Position numbers and translations under genes: made by a program. A stretch of 64,000 bases of DNA from Paraburkholderia panacisoli (GTDB lineage: Bacteria; Pseudomonadota; Gammaproteobacteria; Burkholderiales; Burkholderiaceae): NCBI RefSeq assembly GCF_008369935.1, contig NZ_VTUZ01000027.1, forward strand, positions 1-64,000, read 5' to 3'. Positions 26,524-36,114 of the stretch are shown here, piece by piece. Numbering within the stretch: the first letter of the stretch is position 1; each line of letters opens with the position of its first letter. A model generated the notes under the pieces. That model was given only the letters and a program-made list of their open reading frames with translations. It was not told the DNA's origin and made no database searches.

Positions 26524-27012
26524 TCAACGATACGGTGCGTCGGCTGCCTTATTCGCAGCGATCTCCGCTTCGTAGCGATCGCCGACGGCCAGCAGCATGT
26601 CTTTCGTGAAGTACAGGTCGCCGCGCTTCTCGCCGTGATACTCGAGAATGTGCGTCTCGACGATCGAATCGACCGGGCAGCTTTCTTCGCAGAACCCGCA
26701 GAAGATGCACTTGGTCAGGTCGATGTCATAGCGCGTCGTGCGGCGCGTGTTGTCTGCGCGTGTTTCCGATTCGATCGTGATGGCGAGCGCCGGGCACACC
26801 GCTTCGCACAGCTTGCAAGCGATGCAGCGCTCCTCGCCGTTCTCATAACGGCGCAGCGCATGCAGGCCGCGAAAACGCGGCGAGATCGGGGTCTTCTCTT
26901 CCGGGAACTGCACCGTGATCTTGCGCTGGAACGCATAACGTCCGGTCAGCGCGAGGCCCTTGAGCAGCTCCGTCAGGAAGAAGGTCTTGAAAAAGTTTTG
27001 GATTGCGGTCAT
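26524..27012 (-). CDS. nuoI: NADH-quinone oxidoreductase subunit I
   Basis: 162 residues with two complete 4Fe-4S ferredoxin motifs, CIACKLCEAVCP and CIFCGFCEESCP, which hold clusters N6a and N6b linking the peripheral arm to the quinone site. The N-terminal 45 residues hold an amphipathic helix and the typical RYAFQRKITVQFPEEKTP. ATG 27012 lies 14 bp after the nuoH stop. Confidence 0.95.
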   Translation of the reverse strand: MTAIQNFFKTFFLTELLKGLALTGRYAFQRKITVQFPEEKTPISPRFRGLHALRRYENGEERCIACKLCEAVCPALAITIESETRADNTRRTTRYDIDLTKCIFCGFCEESCPVDSIVETHILEYHGEKRGDLYFTKDMLLAVGDRYEAEIAANKAADAPYR

Positions 27013-27026
27013 GGGTTCATCCGCCC

Positions 27027-28091
27027 TTAATTCCAGATGTTCAACGGCGACATGATCCAGAAGCCGACTACCACCAGCCACACCACGCAGACCGGAATGA
27101 AAATCTTCCAGCCCAGACGCATGATCTGGTCATAGCGGTAGCGCGGGAACGTAGCGCGCGCCCAGATGAACACCGACAACAGCAAGAAAACCTTGGCGAC
27201 GAGCCATACGATGCCCGGGATAAACGACAGGAAGCCGAACGGTGCGCTCCAGCCGCCAAGGAACAGGGTTGCAGCCAACGCCGAGATCACGATCATGTTG
27301 ATGTATTCGGCGAGGAAGAACAGCGCGAACGCCATCCCCGAGTAGTCGATCATGTGGCCCGCGACGATTTCCGACTCGCCTTCCACCACGTCGAACGGGT
27401 GACGGTTCGTTTCGGCGATACCCGAGATGAAGTACACGACGAACATCGGCAACAGCGGCAGCCAGTTCCACGACAGGAAGTTCAGGCCGTGCGACGCGAA
27501 GAAGCCGTGCTCCTGCGAACTGACGATGCCCGACAGGTTCAGCGTGCCCGCCGTCATCAACACGACGACCAGCGCGAAGCCCATCGAAATTTCATACGAG
27601 ACCATCTGCGCCGCGGCGCGCATTGCGCCGAGGAACGCGTACTTCGAGTTCGACGCCCAACCGGCGAGAATCACCCCGTACACGCCGATCGACGAAATCG
27701 CCATCGCGTACAGCAGACCCGCGTTGATGTCGCCGAGCACCGCGCCGGCCTGGAACGGAATCACCGCCCATACCGCGAACGCCGGCACCACCACCATGAT
27801 CGGCGCGATCAGGTAAATCCAGCGGCTCGCTTGAGCCGGCTGAATCACTTCCTTGAGCAGGAGCTTCAGCACGTCGGCGATCGGCTGCAGCAGACCTGCC
27901 GGACCGACGCGGTTCGGGCCGAGACGCACGTGCATCCAGCCGATCAGCTTACGCTCCCACAGAATCAGGTAAGCCACGCACAGCAGGATCACGACGGCCA
28001 CCACCAGGATGCGCACCAGCGCCCACACCGTGGGCCATGCCACACCGAGAAGCTGGGTGCCGCCCGAGTTGATCGTATCGAACAAGCTCAT
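27027..28091 (-). CDS. nuoH: NADH-quinone oxidoreductase subunit H
   Basis: 354 residues, eight or nine membrane helices; it forms the quinone chamber and the first proton path. Signature segments are LIGWMHVRLGPNRVGPAGLL, RWIYLIAPIMVVVPAFAVWA, AETNRHPFDVVEGESEIVAG (the acidic loop) and RYRYDQIMRLGWKIFIPV. Its ATG immediately follows the nuoG stop. Confidence 0.96.
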   Translation of the reverse strand: MSLFDTINSGGTQLLGVAWPTVWALVRILVVAVVILLCVAYLILWERKLIGWMHVRLGPNRVGPAGLLQPIADVLKLLLKEVIQPAQASRWIYLIAPIMVVVPAFAVWAVIPFQAGAVLGDINAGLLYAMAISSIGVYGVILAGWASNSKYAFLGAMRAAAQMVSYEISMGFALVVVLMTAGTLNLSGIVSSQEHGFFASHGLNFLSWNWLPLLPMFVVYFISGIAETNRHPFDVVEGESEIVAGHMIDYSGMAFALFFLAEYINMIVISALAATLFLGGWSAPFGFLSFIPGIVWLVAKVFLLLSVFIWARATFPRYRYDQIMRLGWKIFIPVCVVWLVVVGFWIMSPLNIWN

Positions 28092-30425
28092 TTACGCCTT
28101 CTCCACCAGCAGTTCACCGAACAGGCTGCCCAGCGCCGCACCGGCAGGCGTAGCCGCCGATACGCGGACGACCGTCTCCGCAAGATTCGCGTCGCGCACG
28201 GCCGGCAACTGCACCGATTGCTCGCCCTGGCGCACGCGCACGGCGTCGCCTTCCTTCAAACCCAGTTTGTCGAACAGCGCGGCCGGCAAACCGACCGAGT
28301 TCGCCGCGCGTGCCGCCGCGGTGAGATGCAGCGATTGCGCGCGACGCACCAGCGCGTCGGCGTGATAGATCGGCACGTTGGCGATCCGCTCGAACTTGCC
28401 TTCCGCCGCCTTCGTCGACTTGCCGCGCGCGACCGCGACGCCGGTCTTGTTCGACAGGCGCGAGGTCAGCTCGCCGTCGCCCAGCGCGGCATTGCGCACT
28501 TCTTCCGCTGTGTCGAATTCGAAACCCGGCGCGCCGAGCAGGCTGCCCAACACGCGCAACACTTTCCACGCCGGGCGCGCGTCGCCCAGCGGACGCACCA
28601 CGCCGTTGAACGTCTGCACCGTGCCTTCGGCATTGACGAACGTGCCGGCGGTTTCCGTGAACGGCGCGATCGGCAGCAGCACGTCGGCGTATTCGGCGCC
28701 GATCTGGAACGGCGACATCACCACGACCATTTCGGCCTGCTTCAGCGCGGCCAAAGCCTGCGCCGGATTGGCCGTGTCGAATTCCGGTTCGACGTTCAGC
28801 AACACATAACCCTTGCGCGGCTGCTCGAACACTTCGCGAGCGTTCAGGCCACCCTCGCCCGGCAGCGCGTTCACGAGATGCGCGCCGACCGTGTTGGCCG
28901 CTTCCGAGAGGAAGCCCAGCGTCGCGCCGGTCGCGTCGGCAATCCATTGCGCGGCCGCATGAATGACCGCGAAGTCCGGGTGACGGACCGCGCCGTTGCC
29001 GAGCAGCACGAGACGGCGTTCGCCTGTGGCGAGCGACTTCGCGACCTGCTTGTTGGCGTCGGTCGGCTGCGTGCCGCCGAATGCGTCCGGCAGCGCCACG
29101 CCGTTGGCTTCCGACACCGCGCCGGCAATGCCCGCCAACGCGTCGAGCCATGCCGACGGCGCCGCAACCACGCGTTTTGCTTGCGGAATCAGTGCGTCGT
29201 CGCTGGTGGCCTGCACGAGCGTGAGCTTCGCGCCGTTCTTCGCCGCCTGGCGCAGACGCGCTGCAAACAGCGGATGATCGCGGCGCAGATCCGAACCGAT
29301 CACCAATGCGGCGTCGACGTTCGACAGATCGGCGATGGACGCGCCGAGCCACGGTGCACCGTTGACGGGTGCCGAGAAGTCCGACTGACGCAGACGGAAG
29401 TCGACGTTCGGCGTGCCGACTGCTTGCGCGAGCTGCTTAAGCAGAAACAGTTCTTCGACCGTGCTGTGAGCGCTGCCGAGCGCGGCCAGCGCGTTCGCGC
29501 CGTGGTCGCCCTTGATGCCCTTCAGGCCCTTGACCACGTACTCGAGCGCGGTCTGCCAGTCGGTTTCGACCCACTGGCCGCCCTGCTTGAGCATCGGATG
29601 CGTCAGACGTTCGGGGCTGTTCAGGCTTTCGTAAGAGAAGCGGTCCTTGTCCGAGATCCAGCATTCGTTGATGGATTCGTTTTCGAACGGCAGAACACGC
29701 ATCACGCGATTGTTCTTGACTTGCACCACGAGGTTCGCGCCGACGGAATCGTGCGGGCTCACCGACTTGCGGCGCGACAGCTCCCACGTGCGGGCGCTGT
29801 AACGGAACGGCTTGCTGGTCAGCGCGCCGACCGGGCACAAGTCGATCATGTTGCCCGACAGTTCCGAGTCGACTGTCTTGCCGACGAACGACGTGATTTC
29901 CGAATGCTCGCCGCGACCCAGCATGCCGAGTTCCATCACGCCGGCGATTTCCTGGCCGAAGCGCACGCAGCGCGTGCAGTGAATGCAACGCGACATCTCT
30001 TCCATCGAGATCAGCGGGCCGACGTTCTTATGGAACACCACGCGCTTTTCTTCGCTGTAGCGCGATGCCGACTTGCCGTAACCCACGGCCAGATCCTGCA
30101 ACTGGCATTCGCCACCCTGGTCGCAGATCGGGCAATCCAGCGGGTGGTTGATCAGCAGGAATTCCATCACGGCTTGCTGGCCCTTCACGGCCTTGTCCGA
30201 CTTGGTGCGCACGATCATGCCCGCCGATACCGGCGTCGCGCATGCAGGCACGGCCTTCGGCATCTTCTCGACATCGACGAGACACATCCGGCAGTTGGCC
30301 GCAATCGACAGCTTCTTGTGATAGCAGAAATGAGGAATGTACGTGTCGACCTTATGCGCAGCCTGGATCACCATGCTGCCTTCAGGCACCTCTACTTTCT
30401 TGCCGTCTATTTCAAGTTCAACCAT
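28092..30425 (-). CDS. nuoG: NADH-quinone oxidoreductase subunit G
   Basis: 777 residues, the large iron-sulfur subunit. The N-terminal 2Fe-2S domain (PHFCYHKKLSIAANCRMC), the His/Cys-ligated 4Fe-4S site (CPICDQGGECQLQD) and the CIHCTRCVRFGQEIAG cluster site lie within the first 160 residues. A molybdopterin-oxidoreductase-like domain without cofactor fills the rest. ATG 30425 is chosen over the in-frame TTG at 30434 because AAGGAAG lies ten bases before it. A 126-bp spacer separates it from nuoF. Confidence 0.95.
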   Translation of the reverse strand: MVELEIDGKKVEVPEGSMVIQAAHKVDTYIPHFCYHKKLSIAANCRMCLVDVEKMPKAVPACATPVSAGMIVRTKSDKAVKGQQAVMEFLLINHPLDCPICDQGGECQLQDLAVGYGKSASRYSEEKRVVFHKNVGPLISMEEMSRCIHCTRCVRFGQEIAGVMELGMLGRGEHSEITSFVGKTVDSELSGNMIDLCPVGALTSKPFRYSARTWELSRRKSVSPHDSVGANLVVQVKNNRVMRVLPFENESINECWISDKDRFSYESLNSPERLTHPMLKQGGQWVETDWQTALEYVVKGLKGIKGDHGANALAALGSAHSTVEELFLLKQLAQAVGTPNVDFRLRQSDFSAPVNGAPWLGASIADLSNVDAALVIGSDLRRDHPLFAARLRQAAKNGAKLTLVQATSDDALIPQAKRVVAAPSAWLDALAGIAGAVSEANGVALPDAFGGTQPTDANKQVAKSLATGERRLVLLGNGAVRHPDFAVIHAAAQWIADATGATLGFLSEAANTVGAHLVNALPGEGGLNAREVFEQPRKGYVLLNVEPEFDTANPAQALAALKQAEMVVVMSPFQIGAEYADVLLPIAPFTETAGTFVNAEGTVQTFNGVVRPLGDARPAWKVLRVLGSLLGAPGFEFDTAEEVRNAALGDGELTSRLSNKTGVAVARGKSTKAAEGKFERIANVPIYHADALVRRAQSLHLTAAARAANSVGLPAALFDKLGLKEGDAVRVRQGEQSVQLPAVRDANLAETVVRVSAATPAGAALGSLFGELLVEKA

Positions 30426-30551
30426 GATGGTCAATCTTCCTTAACCTGTTACCGCTCAATCGTTCCAGTTCATCGCCCGTTTTCAGGCGACGAATCCCGC
30501 GGTTGACGTATTCGTCTGGTGGGTAGCTAGTCAGCCATTCAGCTGGTCAAC

Positions 30552-31880
30552 TCACGCAGCTACTGTTTCCGACGCCGCCGCCGCGCCGGCATGACCGCCG
30601 ACGAGGCAATGCTTGTGGGCGACGTGATATTCGAATTCGTCCCAGTAGTGCTTGAGCATGCCGCGAACCGGCATGGCCGCTGCATCGCCGAGCGCGCAAA
30701 TCGTGCGCCCCATGATGTTTTCCGCGACCGAGTTCAGCAGATCCAGATCTTCCGGACGGCCGAGCCCATGCTCGATCCGATGTACGACGCGGTACAGCCA
30801 GCCCGTGCCTTCACGGCAAGGCGTGCATTGACCACACGACTCTTCGTAGTAGAAATAGGACAGCCGCAACAGCGAGCGCACCATGCAACGCGTCTCGTCC
30901 ATCACGATGACCGCGCCAGACCCGAGCATCGAGCCAGCCTTGGCGATCGAGTCGTAGTCCATGTCGGTTTGCATCATCATCTCGCCTGGCACCACAGGCG
31001 CCGACGAACCGCCAGGAATCACGGCCTTGATCTTCTTGCCGCCACGGATACCGCCCGCGAGTTCCATCAGCGTCGCGAACGGCGTGCCGAGCGGAATTTC
31101 ATAGTTGCCCGGACGCTCCACGTCGCCGGACACCGAGAAAATCTTGGTGCCGCCATTGTTCGGCTTGCCGATTTCAAGGTAATTCTGCGCGCCGACTGCG
31201 AGCAGGAACGGCACTGCGGCGAACGTCTCGGTGTTGTTGATCGTGGTCGGCTTGCCGTACACGCCGAAGCTCGCCGGGAACGGCGGCTTGAAGCGCGGCT
31301 GGCCTTTCTTGCCTTCCAGCGATTCGAGCAGCGCGGTTTCTTCGCCGCAGATGTAGGCGCCGTAACCGTGGTGCGCATGCAGTTCGAACGAGAAGCCCGA
31401 ACCCATGATGTTCTCGCCGAGGAACCCGGCGCGGCGAGCTTCGTCCAACGCTTGTTCAAAGCGCTTATAGACTTCGAAAATTTCGCCGTGGATATAGTTA
31501 TAGCCGACCGTAATGCCCATCGCGTACGCGCCGATCGCCATACCTTCGATCAGCGAGTGCGGATTGAAGCGCAGGATATCGCGGTCCTTGAACGTGCCCG
31601 GTTCGCCTTCGTCCGAATTGCAGACGAGGTACTTCTGGCCCGGGAACTGACGCGGCATGAAGCTCCACTTCAGACCGGTCGGAAAGCCGGCACCGCCACG
31701 GCCGCGCAGACCCGACGCCTTGACGTCGGCGATCACCTGCTCGGGCGGAATCTTTTCTTCCAGAATGCGGCGCAGCTGGGCGTAACCGCCGCGCGCCACA
31801 TAGTCTTCGAGATGCCAATTGTCGCCGTTCAGGCCGGCGAGAATCAGCGGTTTGATGTGACGATCGTGTAAAGACGTCAT
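30552..31880 (-). CDS. nuoF: NADH-quinone oxidoreductase subunit F
   Basis: 442 residues; binds NADH and FMN and carries cluster N3. Motifs: GLRGRGGAGFPTGLKW (NADH site), YLVCNSDEGEPGTFKDRD (FMN site), YICGEETALLESLEGKKG and the cluster ligands ESCGQCTPCREGTGW. Its ATG overlaps the nuoE stop (ATGA), so translation is coupled. Confidence 0.96.
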   Translation of the reverse strand: MTSLHDRHIKPLILAGLNGDNWHLEDYVARGGYAQLRRILEEKIPPEQVIADVKASGLRGRGGAGFPTGLKWSFMPRQFPGQKYLVCNSDEGEPGTFKDRDILRFNPHSLIEGMAIGAYAMGITVGYNYIHGEIFEVYKRFEQALDEARRAGFLGENIMGSGFSFELHAHHGYGAYICGEETALLESLEGKKGQPRFKPPFPASFGVYGKPTTINNTETFAAVPFLLAVGAQNYLEIGKPNNGGTKIFSVSGDVERPGNYEIPLGTPFATLMELAGGIRGGKKIKAVIPGGSSAPVVPGEMMMQTDMDYDSIAKAGSMLGSGAVIVMDETRCMVRSLLRLSYFYYEESCGQCTPCREGTGWLYRVVHRIEHGLGRPEDLDLLNSVAENIMGRTICALGDAAAMPVRGMLKHYWDEFEYHVAHKHCLVGGHAGAAAASETVAA

Positions 31881-32362
31881 TTCGAAAGTTCCTCGAGCAG
31901 CTGGTCGATCTTCGCGCGGCTCATGAAGCTGCACATGCGATGGTTGTTCACCAGCATCACCGGCGCGTCGCCGCACGAACCCATGCACTCACCTTCTTTC
32001 AGGGTGAACTTGCCGTCGGGCGTGGTTTCGCCGAAGTCGATGCCGAGCTTCTGCTTCAGGTATTCAGCGGCGCTGTCGGAACCGCCGTCCGGACCGAGCT
32101 GGCAAGGCAGGTTCGTGCAGAGTGTGATCTTGTGTTTGCCGACCGGCGAGGTCTCGTACATCGTGTAGAAAGTAGCTACTTCCTGCACGGCGACTGCCGG
32201 CATGCCGAGATAGTCCGCGACGAACTGCATGAGTTCGGGAGACAGCCAGCCATGCTCTTCCTGAGCAGTGGCCAACGCCGACATCACGGCGGACTGTTTC
32301 TGATCGGCGGGATACTTCGCGATCGCACGATCGATTTCTTTCAGGCCTTCAGCTGAGATCAT
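31877..32362 (-). CDS. nuoE: NADH-quinone oxidoreductase subunit E
   Basis: 161 residues, thioredoxin-like fold with the 2Fe-2S cluster N1a held by CTNLPC and GECMGSCGDAP. ATG 32362 (MISAEGLKEIDRAIAKYP) is the start usual in the family; an in-frame TTG seven codons upstream is rejected because the only good ribosome site touches it. A 131-bp gap before it, after nuoD, shows no gene. Confidence 0.95.
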   Translation of the reverse strand: MISAEGLKEIDRAIAKYPADQKQSAVMSALATAQEEHGWLSPELMQFVADYLGMPAVAVQEVATFYTMYETSPVGKHKITLCTNLPCQLGPDGGSDSAAEYLKQKLGIDFGETTPDGKFTLKEGECMGSCGDAPVMLVNNHRMCSFMSRAKIDQLLEELSK

Positions 32363-32493
32363 TTTCAGACACGACTCTTTCAATTCCTACCGAACGAAAA
32401 CCCGTCGCTCACGTCACACTGCGACAGACCCGGCGTTCCTTTGCTTGACGCGCGCTTCGGTGCAATCTGAAGCCGCGCGCCGATGAATACGTC

Positions 32494-33747
32494 CTAGCGA
32501 TCCACTTCGCCGAACACGATGTCCTGCGTGCCGATGATCGTCACGGCGTCGGCGATCATGTGACCGCGCGCCATTTCGTCCAGCGCGGACAGGTGCGCAT
32601 AGCCCGGTGCGCGGATCTTCAGGCGATATGGCTTGTTCGCGCCGTCCGAGATCAGGTAGATGCCGAACTCGCCCTTCGGATGTTCGACAGCGGCGTACGC
32701 CTCGCCTTCGGGAACGTGGAAGCCTTCCGTGAACAGCTTGAAGTGGTGAATCAGCTCTTCCATGTTCGACTTCATACCGACGCGCGACGGCGGCGCAACC
32801 TTATGATTATCGATCATCACAGGGCCCGGATTCTTGCGCAGCCATTCAATGCACTGTTTCGCGATCCGCGTCGATTGGCGCATTTCTTCGACGCGAACCA
32901 GATAGCGGTCATAGCAGTCGCCGTTCACGCCGACCGGAATGTCGAAATCGAGCTTGTCGTAGACTTCGTACGGTTGCTTCTTGCGCAGATCCCACTCGAT
33001 GCCCGAGCCGCGCAGCATCGCGCCGGTCATACCGAGTTGCAGCGCGCGTTCCGGGCTGACCACACCGATACCGACCAGACGCTGCTTCCAGATCCGGTTG
33101 TCGGTGAGCAGCGTTTCGTACTCGTCGACGCACTTCGGAAAACGCGTGAAGAAGTCGTCGATGAAATCCAGCAGCGAACCCTGGCGGTTCTCGTTCATCC
33201 GCGACAATGCCTTCGCATTGCGGATCTTCGAAGCCTTGTATTGCGGCATCGCGTCCGGCAGATCGCGATAGACACCGCCTGGACGATAGTAGGCCGCGTG
33301 CATCCGTGCGCCGGACACCGCTTCGTACACGTCCATCAGATCTTCGCGTTCGCGGAACGCATACAGGAATACCGCCATTGCACCGACGTCGAGCGCGTGC
33401 GCGCCGATCCACATCAGGTGGTTCAGCACGCGCGTGACTTCGTCGAACAGCACGCGGATGTATTTCGCGCGCACCGGTACGTCGATGCCGAGCAGCTTTT
33501 CGATCGCCATCACGTAGCCGTGCTCGTTGACCATCATCGACACGTAGTCGAGACGGTCCATATACGGCACGGACTGGATGAACGTTTTGGTTTCGGCGAG
33601 CTTTTCAGTCGCGCGATGCAGCAGACCGATGTGCGGATCGGCGCGCTGGATGACTTCGCCGTCCAGTTCGAGCACGAGGCGCAGCACACCGTGCGCTGCC
33701 GGATGCTGAGGACCGAAGTTGAGCGTGTAGTTCTTGATCTCTGCCAT
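32494..33747 (-). CDS. nuoD: NADH-quinone oxidoreductase subunit D
   Basis: 417 residues, the 49-kDa subunit homologous to the hydrogenase large chain; with NuoB it builds the quinone-reduction site. NFGPQHPAAHGVLRLVLELD and HIGLLHRATEKLAE at the N terminus, and GSGIEWDLRKKQPYEVYDKL in the middle, are characteristic. It is separate from nuoC here, unlike the fused nuoCD of enterics. It starts 9 bp after nuoC. Confidence 0.96.
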   Translation of the reverse strand: MAEIKNYTLNFGPQHPAAHGVLRLVLELDGEVIQRADPHIGLLHRATEKLAETKTFIQSVPYMDRLDYVSMMVNEHGYVMAIEKLLGIDVPVRAKYIRVLFDEVTRVLNHLMWIGAHALDVGAMAVFLYAFREREDLMDVYEAVSGARMHAAYYRPGGVYRDLPDAMPQYKASKIRNAKALSRMNENRQGSLLDFIDDFFTRFPKCVDEYETLLTDNRIWKQRLVGIGVVSPERALQLGMTGAMLRGSGIEWDLRKKQPYEVYDKLDFDIPVGVNGDCYDRYLVRVEEMRQSTRIAKQCIEWLRKNPGPVMIDNHKVAPPSRVGMKSNMEELIHHFKLFTEGFHVPEGEAYAAVEHPKGEFGIYLISDGANKPYRLKIRAPGYAHLSALDEMARGHMIADAVTIIGTQDIVFGEVDR

Positions 33748-33756
33748 GGCGTTCTC

Positions 33757-34359
33757 TTAGTGTTTCAGACCGCCATAGCGATCTTCGCGAATCACGCGCG
33801 GCGTGATCTCCCGCGGCTCGATCGTCACAGGCTGATAGACGACGCGCTTCTCTTCCGGGTCGTAACGCATTTCGACGTAGCCGGAGACAGGGAAATCTTT
33901 ACGGAACGGGTGACCGATGAAACCGTAGTCGGTCAGGATACGGCGCAGGTCCGGGTGGCCTTCGAAGACGATACCGTACAGGTCGAATGCTTCGCGCTCG
34001 TACCAGTTGACCGAATTCCAGATTTCGACGACGGACGGCAGGATCGGCACTTCGTCGTCCGGTGCGAACACGCGCAGACGCAAACGCCAGTTGTTCTGCA
34101 CCGACAACAAATGCAGAACGGCCGCGAAACGCGGACCGTCGTAAGCGCCGTCGGCATAGGTCTGATAGTCTACGCCGCACAGGTCCACGCATTGCTCGAA
34201 ACCGAGCGCACGGTCGTCACGCAGACGCGTTGCCACGTTGAGGTAGTCGCTTGCCTTCACGACGATCGTCAACTCACCGATTGCCTCGGTGGTGCTCAAC
34301 AGGAGGCCGCCAAAGGCCGCCTCGAGGTTCGCTTTCAGGGTCTCGAGTTTGCTTGCCAT
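33757..34359 (-). CDS. nuoC: NADH-quinone oxidoreductase subunit C
   Basis: 200 residues, the 30-kDa subunit of the peripheral arm. The family signature EREAFDLYGIVFEGHPDLRR followed by ILTDYGFIGHPFRKDFP is intact. ATG 34359 (MASKLETLKANLEAAFGG) is the natural start; the upstream extension is not coding-like. It sits 23 bp downstream of nuoB. Confidence 0.95.
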   Translation of the reverse strand: MASKLETLKANLEAAFGGLLLSTTEAIGELTIVVKASDYLNVATRLRDDRALGFEQCVDLCGVDYQTYADGAYDGPRFAAVLHLLSVQNNWRLRLRVFAPDDEVPILPSVVEIWNSVNWYEREAFDLYGIVFEGHPDLRRILTDYGFIGHPFRKDFPVSGYVEMRYDPEEKRVVYQPVTIEPREITPRVIREDRYGGLKH

Positions 34360-34382
34360 ATTGTGGGGAGGAGGCGTTGGCC

Positions 34383-34862
34383 TTATTGACGGGCGATGGT
34401 GTTGGTGCGGCGAATCTTGGCCTGCAACTGGATCACGCCGTACACCAGCGCTTCTGCGGTCGGCGGGCAACCCGGCACATAGACGTCGACCGGCACGATC
34501 CGGTCACAGCCGCGCACCACCGAATAGGAGTAGTGGTAATAGCCGCCGCCGTTCGCGCACGAACCCATCGAGATCACCCAGCGCGGCTCGGCCATCTGGT
34601 CGTAGACCTTGCGCAGAGCGGGCGCCATCTTGTTGCACAGCGTGCCGGCGACGATCATCACGTCCGACTGACGTGGACTCGGACGAAACACCACGCCGAA
34701 GCGGTCAAGGTCATAACGGGCAGCACCCGCATGCATCATCTCGACCGCGCAGCACGCAAGACCGAACGTCATCGGCCACAACGAGCCGGTGCGCGTCCAG
34801 TTGATCAGTTTGTCTGCCGTGGTGGTGACAAACCCTTCTTTCAAGACCCCTTCGATACTCAT
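34383..34862 (-). CDS. nuoB: NADH-quinone oxidoreductase subunit B
   Basis: 159 residues; holds cluster N2, the last iron-sulfur centre before quinone. Ligands are the tandem cysteines in [11 protein letters not shown], then MGSCANGGG and [14 protein letters not shown] 34862 gives the usual start [15 protein letters not shown]. It is 63 bp downstream of nuoA. Confidence 0.96.
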
Positions 34863-34925
34863 TTGCTTTCCACTCCAGACGGGGCGGCAAGCCTTGGCCA
34901 CCCACGCAAACCGGCGATTAATCCA

Positions 34926-35285
34926 TCATTCCCAGTCGAGGCCGCCTTTCTTCCAGATATAGGCAAAGCCCAGCAGGAATTCGAGCAGGAAAATCATCAT
35001 TGCCATGAAGCCAGGCCAGCCGATATCGCGCAAGGCCACGCCCCACGGGAACAGGAACGCGGTTTCAAGGTCGAAAATGATGAAGAGAATGGCGACGAGG
35101 TAATAGCGCACGTCGAACTTCATGCGCGCATCTTCGAATGCTTCGAAGCCGCACTCGTACGGTGCGTTTTTCTCGGTATCAGGCTTGTTGGGACCAAGAA
35201 TCTTGCCGATACTGACCAGCGCTACGCCTAAACCGGTGCCTACAACGAGGAACAACAAGACGGGGAAATAGGCTGCGAGGTTCAA
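34926..35285 (-). CDS. nuoA: NADH-quinone oxidoreductase subunit A, TTG start
   Basis: 119 residues with three membrane helices; the conserved PYECGFEAFEDARMKFDVRY loop joins the membrane and quinone sites. The start is TTG (35283-35285), with AGAGGATA about six bases upstream; no ATG or GTG fits. It is the first gene of the nuo operon. Its upstream 112 bp up to the tRNA-Leu terminator must hold the operon promoter; a TATGCT near 35325 is a weak -10 candidate. Confidence 0.94.
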   Translation of the reverse strand: MNLAAYFPVLLFLVVGTGLGVALVSIGKILGPNKPDTEKNAPYECGFEAFEDARMKFDVRYYLVAILFIIFDLETAFLFPWGVALRDIGWPGFMAMMIFLLEFLLGFAYIWKKGGLDWE

Positions 35286-35400
35286 GACTATCCTCTATCG
35301 GTTGGTTCTGAGTGCCGCCAAGAGCATAGCACTCCTGACGCGAAATCACTTCCGAAATGCACATGCCGCAAGTCCAACGCAAGCCGTGCCCTGAAAGTGA

Positions 35401-35436
35401 AAATGCCAGCCGAAGCGAAGCAAGCGGCTGGCATTT
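35401..35436. terminator. Terminator after tRNA-Leu, before the nuo promoter
   Basis: AAATGCCAGCCG (35401-35412) pairs perfectly with CGGCTGGCATTT (35425-35436) across a 12-base loop. On the minus strand the stem is followed by TTTTCACTTT. It ends the tpiA/secG/tRNA-Leu transcript ahead of nuoA and could work in both directions. Confidence 0.8.
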
Positions 35437-35447
35437 AGATAACATTT

Positions 35448-35532
35448 TGGTGCCGACGGCGAGACTCGAACTCGCACAGCTTTCGCCACTACCCCCTCAA
35501 GATAGCGTGTCTACCAATTTCACCACGTCGGC
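35448..35532 (-). tRNA. tRNA-Leu (anticodon GAG)
   Basis: 85 nt including an encoded CCA. The 7-bp acceptor stem GCCGACG/CGTCGGC, the D-arm with AATTGGTAGAC, the anticodon loop TTGAGGG with GAG at 34-36, a long class II variable arm (GTAGTGGCGAAAGCTGTGC) and the T-arm GAGTTCGAGTCTC are all present. It reads CUC and CUU leucine codons. It sits between secG and nuoA, an arrangement conserved in beta-proteobacteria. Confidence 0.97.
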
Positions 35533-35645
35533 ACTGCATGCAATCCGGGAAAACAACTTGTAAAACCCGCGAATCGCTTCAAGACTTGAATTGTAACTTG
35601 TTTAAACAGTTTGTTCAACGCACAAAAGGCACTTTGAACGAAAAT

Positions 35646-36032
35646 TTATTTCGGCACGTCAGTCGCGGGGAGCGACGCAGCCGATGCCGGCGACGCAGCC
35701 AATGGAGCCGAGCCAGCGGCCGGCGCGGAAGCCGCGGATCCGGCAACCGGCGCGGTTACCGCCGCGCCCAGCAAGCCTGCGGAAGGCTTCGAGCGATACG
35801 CGCCGAGATAAGTGAGCGCCAGCGTCGTGACAAAAAACACTGCCGCGAGCACTGCCGTGGTCCGCGACAGGAAGTTGGCCGAGCCGGTTGCGCCGAACAG
35901 GCTGCCTGATGCGCCGCTGCCAAAAGCAGCGCCCATATCGGCGCCTTTGCCGTGCTGCAGCAAGACAAGGCCAATGACCCCGAGTGCCGACAACAGCTGA
36001 ACGACGATAATCAATGTTTTCAAATACAGCAT
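35646..36032 (-). CDS. secG: Preprotein translocase subunit SecG
   Basis: 128 residues. Two membrane helices flank the conserved LLQHGKGADMGAAFGSGASG loop; SecG assists SecYE/SecA protein export. The C-terminal 45 residues are a low-complexity Ala/Pro/Ser tail absent from the 110-residue enteric form. ATG 36032 is chosen: AGGTGA lies five bases before it, whereas the in-frame GTG at 36041 overlaps that site. tpiA is upstream on the same strand. Confidence 0.93.
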   Translation of the reverse strand: MLYLKTLIIVVQLLSALGVIGLVLLQHGKGADMGAAFGSGASGSLFGATGSANFLSRTTAVLAAVFFVTTLALTYLGAYRSKPSAGLLGAAVTAPVAGSAASAPAAGSAPLAASPASAASLPATDVPK

Positions 36033-36114
36033 CACACTCACCTGAGTCTTTATTTAACCGCGTCACACACAACGTGTTCCACGGGATGGGGTCATCCTCG
36101 CCGAGACGCCCTGC

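Noticed and set aside
35357..35563. 68-codon frame over the tRNA-Leu region
   Set aside because: It overlaps the tRNA gene and its terminator, which fully explain the sequence.
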